The notes under the pieces: model-generated
Told to the model about the DNA's origin: nothing
What the model saw: the letters and a program-made list of their open reading frames with translations, nothing else
Database searches by the model: none
Assembly (NCBI RefSeq): GCF_014356525.2
Contig: NC_052505.1
Location: 13,707,135 to 13,771,134 of the forward strand
Origin: Nilaparvata lugens
Taxonomy: Eukaryota > Arthropoda > Insecta > Hemiptera > Delphacidae
Direction of reading: 5' to 3'
Length of the DNA: 64,000 nt
In this document: positions 22,401 through 35,683 of the stretch, in pieces
Position numbering within the stretch: position 1 is the stretch's first letter
Layout: every line of letters begins with the position of its first letter
Made by a program: the position numbers and the translations under genes

Positions 22401-25400
22401 GCAAAGAGCAGTTGTCATGCCCCAATTTTGTTGGAGCTGAGTTACTGTGGAGCCGCACCTGAAGATGGCATGGTTGCGTTTGTCGGTAAGGGAAATATTT
22501 TTGACTCGGGTGCCCTGTTTTTGAAGCCTTGCAAAGGCATGCACCACTACAGAGCTGATATGGCGGGGGCGGCAGCAATTTGTGCCGCCTTCCAAGGAAT
22601 CGCGCGCAAACGAATCCCTATCAACATCAAAGCCGCCATCTTCTTGTACATGAACATGCCTTCACCCATGGGGTTGAAACCGGGTGACATCCTGAAAAAC
22701 CGCAACACAAAGTTCATGAGAGCTAGCGATCCTGACAACGATTGTCGGTTAGTTCTGTCTGAAATTGTAGACTACGTTGGTACATACGCTCCCGAGGTAA
22801 TCGTCAGTGTTGGAACGTACACAAAGTCAATATCGGACGCCTTGGGGATCAGTGCAACTGGCATCTTCACACGAAACTACCCTTTGTTCACAGAGTTCCA
22901 CAGGGCTGGTTTGGAGTCTGGTGATAGGGTATGGAGGATGCCTCTATGGAAACACTATTCAGATTTAAACACAAAATACCCCGATGTGGATCTGGACAAT
23001 AGAACGGCCAGGTCTGGTGGAGATCCTAGTCAGGCTGCAGCATTTTTGGAGGAGTCCCTGCCGTTCGACACAACTTGCTGTTGTCCCACTAGGCGGCCCT
23101 ACGTGCATTTGGACTGTTTCGGGACAGGTCTATTGGTACAAACCGAGACGGAAGCGGAGCCTTACTATAGGAAAGGCGTCAAAATGGGACGCCCCACACG
23201 GTTGTTGATTCAGTTCTTGTATCATAGGGCATGTCTGATTCCCAAGGAAAACAAGGTTACTAAAGTAGCCGTTGCAAAGGCTCAGTGAGATAGATGATTT
23301 GTATATAAAAAAGATTGTGCGTGTGAAGTGTATAGAATTCAGTAAATTTTTGTCGTTGAAACTGTTAACAGAATGAGTGTGTTCTCTGTTATCATTTCTA
23401 CAGTAATGTGAAATACAAAGAATGTCGTAGAACAAATGGAAAAAATTGAAAAAACTACTAAAAAATTGATAATTAATTACAAAATTTGCAGTGAATAATT
23501 AGAGTAAATAGTTTGAATAAGGATATGTGTAGTGTACAACTCTGTAAATTTTTGTTGTTAAACTGTATCAGAATAATAAATGAGTGTGTCATCCATGTTT
23601 TTTGTATGCTCAGTTTTTAAAGTAAACAACTTTTTTTGACAATAATTTGTATTTTAGATTGCCTTGGCTAAAGCTGCGTTTACACCAAAGTTATTAACAA
23701 AGTGTTAATAACTTAATCCTTATAGATTCTATTAGATTGAAAGAAAGTTGACACACATATGTTCATCATGTGTATGATTAGTTATGTTCAATCTAATAGA
23801 ATCTATAATGATTAAGTTATTAACATTTTGTTAATAACTTTGTGTAAACGCAGCTTAAAGCTCAGTGAATAAAATACAGGTTAATATGTTATCCAAAATA
23901 TGGATATTTAAATCTGACAATTTTTGTGAATATAAATTCATAAAAAACAGCCTTGAAACAACATACTCATTTTAATGAAGACGAATTATGAGAAATATAT
24001 TGAAGATAAAATGCTTTAATTAACAAAGACTGACAAATTTTGAAATGTAATTTATTATTGTAACCGAAGTAAAATATTATTTTTAAAATGTAATATACAT
24101 TTTAGAAATGTAATATATTCTTGTATTCTATAAAATTAATTATTTTCTTCTTGACCAAATACTCATTGAATTCTTTCATTTGAAAACGACTTGTATTCCA
24201 TTGTCATTCTTCTGTGGTTCTTAAAATGCATTTCATTTCTTGAACAAGCTTCTATCAGCGCCAGGAATGGTACCATACAGGAAAATGAGATCTTTCAATT
24301 TAAAAAAAAACATTAATTAATAAAATTTAAATTAAATCCTATGCAAAAAAAAGAAAATAACAAAGTAATTGAAAAGATAATTGGTCCAGCTCTAAAATCA
24401 ACTACCTTGCGTCTAGCTTTGGAAAATGCTAAAGACATAAGCAAAATTATTGATAAAGATAATAGCTAGTTAGACTAGCTACATACACATCGAATTTTGG
24501 TCGTCCTTATAATTGTATTAGATTAAACAGATATGTTTGTCCAGTTCCATTTAATCAATAGAATTCATAAGGACGGCAAAAAATCGTACGACCAAAAGAC
24601 GATGTGTGTGTAACTGGCTTAAAAGCATAGACACAGTGAGTAGGTTGTTGAAAATCAATAGATAACCAGTGGCCTAAATCGCATGATGATACTTATAATA
24701 CTCACACACATACTTATAATACCAGTTGTCAGCTGGTTACTTGAATAGGGAAGAAATAAAATAATTAGCTTGTAATCTAACATGCAATAGAGCCCCCACG
24801 CCCAAGGTAATAAAATCAACCACTTAGAAAAAAACAGGCAGGTGTTCAATTCTGGTGAACAAGATAATAGCTTTTTGTGGGTGATTTTATTGATTTTAGT
24901 TGTTGGACAGTGATTCATTCATGTTTTTTCTTGGTGACTCATACATCTATCTCTACTGAAAATGTGACAGGTTTCGCATTGAAACCTGGATATTAAAATG
25001 TAGAATGTCTTGAATATTATTATAGTGGTGTTGACAGTATCAATGGCTCATTCTTTTTACTTTCCTTGCCCTATTACCATAGGTAAGGAACGTATTGCTT
25101 TCCGAAAAAAATTAAAGTACCCCAATTTCCAAATTTCTATACGTTTCAAGGTCCCCGAGTCCAAAAAAGTGGGTTTTGGGCATTGGTCTGTATGTGCGTG
25201 AGTGTGTGTGTGTGTGTGTGAGTGTATGTGTGTGCGAGTGTATGTGCGTCTGTGTACACGATATCTCATCTCCCAATTAACGGAATGACTTGAACAAATG
25301 CAATTCAAGATGGCGGCTAAAATGGCCAAAATGTTGTCAAAAACAGGGGTTTTCGCAATTTTCTCGAAAACGGCTCCAACGATTTTGATCAAATTCATAC

Positions 25401-28400
25401 CTAGAATAGTCATTGATAGGCTCTATCAACTGCCACAAGTCCCATATCTGTAAAAATTTCAGGAGCTCCGCCTCATCTATTCAAAAATTGATTTTAGATT
25501 CCCAATTATCAAGCTTTAAATACAATTTAAACAAAAAAAAAAATTAAGTGCAGAACATTGAGCATGAAATCTCTACAATTAATGTCCAGTAACATTTTCA
25601 CCTAAAATTGAAAATAAACTCGAAATTCGAGAAAATGTTATTATTTCAATTGCAAACTGTTGGCAACTGTTGATTCTATTAAATCATTCACTATGAATAG
25701 ATAGTAGACTTCGTGTGTCTCCAGCGTTATTGCCCTGTCACCAGCTGGCTTGTATCTTGGATTAGTAGACTTGAGATGCGCGTGAACACTAGCGTCAGGT
25801 GATCAATTTTCATAACGGCAAGGAAAGTTGTGTGAGAGCGACACACCAGATTTTTTCTTTTCCGATCATTGTATTGTTTGTTCTGACCTAATAAATAAAT
25901 ACATACTCTGATTACACCGTGCTCCTTGCCAGCCGTGGTGACAGACGCAGGTTGCATTGCGGTGGTGACAGGTGCCGTGGTGACAGGGTGGTGAACAGTG
26001 GTTGCGGTGACGGCCACCAATCTCGCAGTGGTCACCGCGGAAACCACCCGGACACCGGCACTTGTTCACGCCACGACACCGGCCTCCATTCACGCACGGG
26101 ATCACGCATTTCGCTTCAAAACAAACCATATTATTCAAATAGAACAAATCATAATATTCACAAGTTACAAAGACAAGCATAAATATCTATATATATAAAA
26201 GCGAAATGGCACGCACTCACTCACTGACTGACTGGCTCACTCACTCACTTGCAGCACTAAAAATCTACCGGACCAAAAACGTTCATATTTGGTATGTATG
26301 TTCAGTTGGCCCTTTAGAGGCGCAATAAGAACGGATTTGGAAAATTTTCCAAAGATACGCCCAAAATCTGCGTTTTTCCAGCGTTTCTTTAGCGTTTTCT
26401 AAGCTTTATCGAGAACAAATGAACAGAAAATGTTCAAATTTAGTAGAGAAGCTCAGCTAGGGTGTAATAATGTTGTGTTAGATGGAATTTGAAATAACGT
26501 CAAAGATATGCCCAAAACTAGCGGTTTTTTGCTTTTTCTCAGATTTATCGAGAACAAATGAACATAAATTGTTAAAATTTAGTACAGAAGCTAAGCTATG
26601 ATGTAATAATGTTGTGTTAGAAGGAATTTGAAATAACGCCAAAGATACGCCTACAATTAGCGGTTGTTTGCGTTTTCTCAGTTTTTTCATCAAGTAATAG
26701 ACAGAAAATGTTCAAATTTGGTACAGAAGTTTAGCTAGGGTCTAAAAATTTTGTGATGAGGTGAATTTAATTCATCAAAGATACGCCCAAAATCAGCGTT
26801 TTTCCAACATATCCTAACGAAGTTCTCCACCCTGCACTAAATAATTGAAATGAATCGGTGATTAAATCGAGCGAGGAAGTACTTTGACTTTCTGATGGAA
26901 TGAAGCATTCTCAAATGAAAAATGCAAGCGAGCCCGCTGATCTCATTTTTGGACGATCCAGTCGGGGGTCCAGGGGGCGGAGCCCCCTGACTAGACGGAT
27001 ATGGCGAGCGAAGCTAGCCTGACTGCTAGTTATTCAATAAATTTGATTGAAAATAATTTTCCAGTAACTATTCATACTTACAAAGCTCACAGCGCAATCC
27101 ATAGTATCCCTTGGGACATTCGCAAGTATCTTTCTGCACGCATTTACCTCCATTCTCACACTTTTCTGCACATATTCCTAGAACAAAATCAACAAAAACT
27201 ATCAATTAAAATCATATAAAAGTACTAAATCATACTACGGGGCTACAAGTTAATTTATCATTTACAGGTTATACGTTTGAAGTAAATCTTTTCCATAATA
27301 CTTATAGATATTTTGTGAACTGAACGAGGTTCGGAAGAGATAGATATGTCTAAACTCAAGAAGAAGATGAAGAAAGAAAAAAAGAAGATATAGATGAAGG
27401 TTCAACGGTAAAAGCCATAAGAAAATTATACTGGAGAAGGAGGAATAGAAACAACTAAGCGTGCAGAAAAATAAGAGACTACAGAAATGTCTAAAAATCA
27501 GAACATGTTCATTGCATTTTCCAATTTCGTTTTCCACGACAGCTAGTAGACGCATAGTTGCCGCTATTATTGTCCCTGTGTGCAGACTGCTCTATACAGA
27601 GTGATTATAAAATGACTTTACAACTTTGAAAGCACATAAATATTTATTGAAATTACTTACAGAATTGAGAAAGGTGTCATTTTGTTACAAAACACTTCAA
27701 GTAAAAGGAAACTTGTCCATCTTGTTCAGCATGACGGTGAACCACCTCATTTCCACGGAGAAGTTCGGGATTTCCTGGACAATCGCTTTCAACTTCGCTG
27801 GATTGGCCGCCCTACTCGGCCAATTGCATGGTCACCCCACTCACAGGATTTAACACCAATGAATTTCTTCCTGTGAGGATTCATTAAGGATATGGTTTAT
27901 GTTCCGCTTCTACCAAACAATTTTAAAGATCTCTGAAATCGGATCACATTTTGATCGCTGCGGTTGCACAAGTTACGTCTGATATGCTGTACGAGTGTGG
28001 CAAAAAAATCTATTATCGGTGGGATGTATGTCGCATTACCAACGGTTGTCACATCGAACCAAAATAGCACCCACACCATAAACTTGAAGTGTTTCGTAAC
28101 AAAATGACACATTTCTCAATTCTGTAAGTAATTTCAATAAATATTTATGTGCTTTCAAAGTTGTAAAGTCCTTTTATAATCACTCTGTACATATTCGTAA
28201 AATATATATCGAAAAGTATGAACTCAAAATCGTTTTGGGTCTATTAATAAGCGAATAATAAGCCTGTTTCCCCCATTTCCAATCATTTTATGATAGTTTT
28301 CTTGTCTTTGTTGAATGAATGAATAAAAAAAATCGATTGAAATAGATCCTCCTATAGAATATATTTACACATATCACATGTTGATGTTCTATAAATTCGT

Positions 28401-31400
28401 GAGAGAAACAGCACAATATTTCCTTATTTTTCTCTCCAGATCATTTCAATTATGTTCTTTTTTTGTAAAAATGAAAAATTAAGAATTATATTAATGTTTT
28501 ATACTTTTTCAACACAGCTTTTTTACTCTGTTGTATATCCATACTTTTTCACTGTTGAAATTAAACTTGAATTTTAAAAAACACTTTTGAAGTAAAAATA
28601 AACTTACTTTTGTAGTGACGATCGTTTCGACCTGCTGTTGGTTACTACAAAACTACACTACAAAAGTAAGTGTATTTTCACTTCAAAAGTGTTTTTTAAA
28701 ATTCAAGTTTACAGCTTTTTTGTTGTACAATGCGAATAATAGGTTCACTTAATATGATGTCCATACTTCTTATTAGTTTTATAGAGTAAATCAAACCTAC
28801 AGTTTAAACTCCTCAACTATTATACTTGAATATTTGTTATTATTAACGCATTTTTTTTTCTTTTTTTCTCTGCTTTCATCAATTTTCTTTCCACAGTGGC
28901 ACATGTTTCCCCTTAACCTGTTTCTATGATCAATTGTATTCTTTTTATAACTTATTATCTTTATTCTGTATCTATTATTTATACTTAGATTACTCTCAAT
29001 TAATTATGGTTTCCTCATATTTTTCTTATATATTTGTAAATTCCATGTACTGTATCTCTTATTTTTTTAGTCTTCTTCTTCTTACAAACAAGGATTAGGC
29101 TTTAACCTGTTCCGACTCACATCTAGTCAATTATTCAATTAAACATAAAAATCCTATTATTGCCACCGCTTGCGTGGTCTGCCAACATTTCTTTTGCCTA
29201 CTGGATGATAATTATAGACTTGAAATGGTATTCTTTTAGCTGACATTCTTTGAACATGCTCCCTCCATTGATGCCGATTCTCCGTAACTCTTTCATTCAT
29301 GCTGCAGATTTTCAATTCTTTCCTAATATCTTCATTCCTGGAATGATCTCTTCTGTCACATCCCTTGGTTCTTCGGAGAAATCTCATCTCGGCTGCCTGC
29401 ACAGCCGAGTAAAAACACTACTTTCAAGTGGCTTCGTAGTAACCCATGATTCACTACCATAGAGGAGGATTTTTTTAGTAACTTGCTTAATACGATTGTA
29501 AATTGTAGTGAAGACTGTTTTGGGCTTGATGCCTGTAGTCTTCTTTGTTCTGTAATGAATAAATAATACTCTACATTTGTTTTATGTTACTATTCAGTGT
29601 CAGATTGTTATCCTTTCTATCAAACTTTTATGTTTTAGCATCCTTATTTATTCAAACTTTTTGTTTTTTTTTTTTTGTAGGACTGCAGCCATGTTTAGCC
29701 AGCAAATACGACGCAGGCTCTCGCAGTCTTCAAAAGAAATTAGCAGTATGATCAGGGTGAACCATGCCGGAGAACTGGGCGCTGACAGAATATACGCTGG
29801 CCAAATGGCTGTATTAGGTCAGATTAGATACAATAGGTTTCATTTTATGTACAAATCATACAAATACTGAAGATACAACCAAGGAAAAACACTTCTGTTC
29901 TATGGCTGTGGAAACATAGTAAATATACATATTTATTCAATTTTCTGTGAAAGTAGGTAGTTGATATAATTATTAGATAGAGAAGCGATTGGTTTAGTGG
30001 TCGAGCTGATAATCTATCGATAAGTTGAAGCTTAGGTTTTTTCTGAACCACGCAGCGTTATTGCGTGATCCGTCATCAGTGATACGCGGAAATCACGCGT
30101 GCGTGATAAAAAAAAACGTGTGTTTTATCTGGCACCAACCTCGCAGCGCGCGATTATATTTTCAGTCATAGACAACATAGATGTCTGACACGTTGTTGTA
30201 GCTTTGATGCTGGACGAAGAGGATAATGAAGAAAATCGACTAATGAATTTTGTAAATGAAAACCCTTTGAACTTTTTATTGACAGAGAGGAAGAAGGGCT
30301 TCTTACAATTTTGACTTCCAGGTATCCGTTGGATAATGAAACCAAGTTAAGGGAATATTTTAGGCTTTCAACACATTTTGTTTTATGAGGAACTATTCTG
30401 TGAATAGTGAACCTCGCGCAGTTATGAACCACAGCTCCCTCTAATACTAATACTGTCCATCAGTGTAAATTCTGTCCTGTCCTGTTGTGTCGGCGAGATA
30501 TCGGTGTGAAAACGGCTAATGGTTGATTTGGCTGTTTGGGTTGGTGTATTAACAATGCTCTTGGATTCATTTAAATTCAATGCAACATTGGATTCCCTAG
30601 TTACTGTTGCATTTTATAATAACCAGTGTCGTATCCAGGGGGGATATAGGGATGTATTTTTAAATTTGAAAAATAATTGAAAAAACAGTGAATGAATCTC
30701 AGTTGAAACTAAGCCTAATACTATGGTGTTGAAAATTGTATAAAAATTTGAGCCGAAATTATAGTTTGCTATCTAAAATGAGTAGGCCTATTCAGGGTGC
30801 TAAAACATTACTTTTTTAAAAATTGAATTACAAGTAAAATTCCATTCCATTCTATTTGTTATTCAATAAAAAAGCATAGGCCTATGAGTCTATGACATTT
30901 TCAAAAGGAAATCGAAATAATAATTAGCCAACTTGAACAAAAAACCTTGAATGGAATGTTATTTTTCAGTGCAAATCGCGTAAAATCGAACTAATTTGAA
31001 GGTGTATTATCAACATTTTCAGTAATCCCAAAAGCAATACTAGCCCCCCGGTAACCCCCAAAAGTTGAGGTTCTTCCCACGTCAATGTTATGATCCCCCA
31101 TAATTTTTTCTGTATACTCCCCTGTCAACAACACGTGGCATCACTAGAAGATGGTGGAATGAAGAAGGTGGAATGGCGACTACTGGCAAATAACTACTGC
31201 GTGCCACGCTGGGATCCCAGACTTGAGTGCGCGACGCAGAGGGATCACGCATTGCTGAATTGGCGGGAATCACAGAGAATTGCGCGCGTCAAGTCAGAGA
31301 AAACACATCCGTAGCAATAGCTGCAGCAGACTTTTGCATGATTACGTCATCCCGCATCACGCAGTGACGCTGCGTGGTTCAGAGAAACTTAGGCTTGAGA

Positions 31401-34400
31401 CCCATGCGATTGCTACTCCCGTTGTGAGGATGACCCCACAAGAGTCGACTCCTCTAAATATCATTCGAGTTCAAAACCGCTTTCCGGTGGTCGGAATACA
31501 CCTGAAGGTCTAGTCCAGTCATCATCGTCATCCGTCTCATTACGTCCCTAGATAGAGCTCATGTGGGCATTACAATCAACAAAATTCAAAAAATAAAATT
31601 GAGGAAAATAAAAATCTATTCCGTTTTTTGTCTATAAGTATCATATTCTTGTCAATTTTTTTCTCTATAAAAAGTTTAAGGTCAGCATAATAATATTGAA
31701 TGAGGGAAGCTAATTCCAGTTTAGAGATAATTACTCTTCGTATGTTTTACTCTACTATACGAAGGCTTTCACCAATCGACTCTAATTATTATTAACCTTC
31801 CGGCAGTCGCGCTGTTGTAAGAAGTACAACAGTGTCAGTTTTTTTGCTGTACAAAACTATTGATTGGGGTGGTGTCAGTGAATGAGTCACCTATGCATTC
31901 CAAAACTTCCCCCCCATCACTCCACTGCAGTTGCAGTATCAACCAAGCAATGGTTTAATCTTTAGGTGCCATTTAGTCGCGACAGTGCATAAGTCGCACT
32001 GTGCATAAGGTAGGGAAAGACTGTATACGGGGACTGTAAACGAACCAATAACACAGAATTGATGGCTTTGCTTGATGTACCTTATAGGGCTATGAAATGG
32101 TAACCATCCAAATGTTCACTGGCGTAAAATAATCCAAGGAGATGGAAAAAGTAACTATACAATTAATTAATATGTTTTGACAGTAAACAGAGTACATAAC
32201 ACTTGGAAAATTGGATGTTGTACAAAATACAACACGCGACTCTCGTGTGATTGAGAAGGGCGCGACTACCGGAAGGATAATTAATCGACTTTAATTACTT
32301 ATTAATCGACTTTAACAATCATTCTTGAAACAATTCTGCAAATCAAGTTTGTTTTCAACGGAATTCACTCACTCTTTCGTCCTTTTTTGATGATACAACA
32401 GGATAACTGTGAAAGTCCTTGAAAAATTGTAGTACTATATCATTACAAATCACTTTTTTGTAATTAATTAGCTTTCCGGCCCGGTTTCTTGGACACTTTT
32501 CAAATTTTATGAACCATCAAATCTTATGGACCATTAAAGCATTATTAAATCCATAGGCCTCATTCGATTTTATAAGTGTCATAGATACGGGGCCTCAGTC
32601 TGTCAAATCACTTGTTTTGTAATTAATTAGCTTTCCGGCCCGGTTTCTAGGACACTTTTCAAATTTTATGAACCATCAAATCTTATGGACCATTAAAGCA
32701 TTATTAAATCCATAGGCCTCTTCGATTTTATAAGTCATAGATACGGGGCCTCAGTCTGTCAAATTACTTGTTTTGTAATTAATTAGCTTTCCGGCCCGGT
32801 TTCTAGGACACTTTTCAAATTTTATGAACCATCAAATCTTATGGACCATTAATGCATTATTAAATCCATAGGCTTAATTGTTCATTCGATTTTATAAGTG
32901 TCATAGATACGGGGCCTCAGTCTCATATTGCATGAGGTATTATGGCACAGCCTACGCTAAACTGACATAAATAATGTGCAATAGATATAGTAGCCTGTGT
33001 GTAATTATGGAGTAGCCTGTTCAAGATTTGTGGTAGGATTTTAATGATAATTACGTTGATGTTGATTTGCTTCAGAAATTAGAGAATAAAAATATGAATG
33101 GTATTTAAAGAGGGTACTGAGATTTATATTTTTATTTATATTTATAGGAAGTACACCGGTGGGACCGAAGATTCAAGAAATGTGGGACCAGGAGAAAGCA
33201 CACAAGGCCAAATTCGAGGAGTTGATATCCAAGTATAGAGTGCGACCCACTGTCATGGTTCCGCTATGGAATGTTGCCGGATTTGTGTTGGGTGCAGGTC
33301 AGTTATTCAAAACAAATAGAAACTCTACTCCAGAAACCTTCATTTCAATAAATTATTCGTTGTTCAAAAGTTTTTAATTAGGGCTATTTCATCCAAACCT
33401 AGACGTTACCTCAGTAACGATCTTTTTATTGATTTCAATGTTTTAACGTTGAGACAGTTGTACACTAAAAGCCTTCTTCACTTTATACTGAAAAATAAGA
33501 ATAATTTCAACCTGCGTGAGCCCATATACCACTTAAGACCTTCTAGCATAATCTACGATAATGATCGGACCGTGCTTGATGTATGTCGTCGACAATTCAT
33601 CTATGTATCGAATGAATTGATGAATAGTCTTCCTCGAGACTTCCTGAATATTGGAAAAGGGAAAAATTGGATAAATATATACTTGAATATAAGCTTAGTG
33701 AACTCCTGTTCCACTGTAATAAATTGATGAACAGTCTTCCTCGAGACTTCCTGAATATTGGAAAAGGAAAAAAATTGGATAAATGTATACTTGAATATAA
33801 GCTTAGTGAACTCCTGTTTCACTGTAATAAATTGATGAACAGTCTTCCTCGAGACTTCCTGAATATTGGAAAACGGAAAAATTTGGATAAATATATACTT
33901 GAATATAAGCTTAGTGAACTCCTGTTCCACTGTAATAAATTGATGAACAGTCTTCCTCGAGACTTCCTGAATATTGGAAAAGGGAAAAATTTGGATAAAT
34001 ACTTGAATATAAGCTTAGTGAACTCCTGTTTCAATAGTCTCCCTAGTTTTGAATCTAAAAGATCTTGAGTTACTTCCTCACGATTTAAAACAGTTTGCAC
34101 CTATTTGATTGCTTCAGTAACTTATCATCAATTGTTTTGTTTGTTCTGTTGGTTTAGTTTCATAGTACTTCTTTTCATTCTTCTTTTTTTCTAGTTAACT
34201 TGTTCATAGTATCATAGTAGTACCGTAGTGTAAATAAATATAATTACAGTCATCGTTGGTAATTGCAAAACCATTAGGTTCCATAAGCATAACTATTAAA
34301 TAGTTATGTGAACTTTGTTGTCCAACTAGTCTAATGCTTGTTTTATTCATAATCTTGCTTTCTTCTCTATATACTCTCTTTCACCTCATCTCTGGAAAGT

Positions 34401-35642
34401 TTCCACTTTTATTTTCTTAGGTACCTACGTTAGTTATAATTATCAACTCGTTTGTAATTTTCTTTGTGTCTGATCATTTTTTAATAACCTACCTGCGCAC
34501 AGGTTTTAAACCTATGCAGGTATCATTTTCCCTCAAATATTACCCGTAATTATTTATAATAGACATAGTAATTATTCTAGCAGCAATGTTACTTTCTTTT
34601 TAATAAACTATGAATATATAGCTACATTTAGCATCAACTTGTGATATGCATGCTAATGCAATAAGTAAGTTCCCTTATTGTTTTTCGTTTTCTTTGTTTG
34701 TAATGTTTTTTGGAAAATGAAGTTCAAAAGTACTCCAAATAGATTTGCTGTATTTTCATGGTTTTATCTTAAAGAAAATATATATTAAGAAGATATTCCA
34801 AGGTATTGGTCGTTTATGTTCCAAATTTAAAGTCGATTTCTAGTTAATTGTCGACTACTGTCTTGGCCGGGTGAGAAAGTTAGAACGGCACAGTATGAGA
34901 GACTACCAGTGTCACATAGCTTCACGAAAAAATCTGGTGTGGCGCACTCACACAACTTTCCTGAAAATTGAACACCTGACGCTAGTGTTCACGCGCATCT
35001 CAAGTCTACTATTCAAAGATCTGAGTCAGCTGGTGACAGGACAATAACGCTGGAGACACATGAGGTCTGCTATATCTTCATAGTAAATGGTTTAATAGAA
35101 TCAACAGTTGCTAATAATTTGCAATTTAATAATCACATTTTCTCGAATTTCGAGCTTATTTTCAATTTTAGGTGAAAATGTTACTGAACAGCAACGTTAG
35201 TAGACAGTCTACTAACTTTGACTGAACATTACTTGTAGAGATTTTCATGCTCTATCTTTTCCACTTGAAATTGTTTGTTTAAATTGTATCTGTGAAGCAT
35301 GATAATTGGAAATCAAACCATTGGAAATCATTTAAAATCAAACTTTGCATGGATGGGGCGAAGCTCCTGAAATTTTTACACAAATGGGACTTGTGGCCGT
35401 TGATAGAGCTTATCAATGACTATTTTAGGTATAAATTTGATCAAAATCGTTGGAACCGTTTTTGAGAAAATCTCGAAAAACCCTGTTTTTGACAACATTT
35501 TCGCCATTTCAGCCGCCATCTTGAATTGCATTCGATCGAAACTGTTCGTGTCGGATCCTTATATTGTAAGGACCTTAAGTTTCAAATTTCAAGTCATTCC
35601 GTTAATTGGGAGATGAGATAACACACACACACACACACACAC

Positions 35643-35683
<41 letters not shown>

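Noticed and set aside
22348..22738. Minus-strand open frames inside the aminopeptidase gene
   Set aside because: They are shadows of the M17 coding frame with no independent features.
25919..26198. Plus-strand open frames opposite the EGF exon
   Set aside because: They are antisense shadows of shf EGF repeats 4-5, which have cysteine spacing and splice sites.
32461..32924. CRISPR-like array
   Set aside because: Three long near-identical tandem units without spacers, in a eukaryotic intron.
33601..34100. Minus-strand repeated open frames opposite the LINE tail
   Set aside because: They are antisense to the ORF2-derived tandem repeats on the plus strand.
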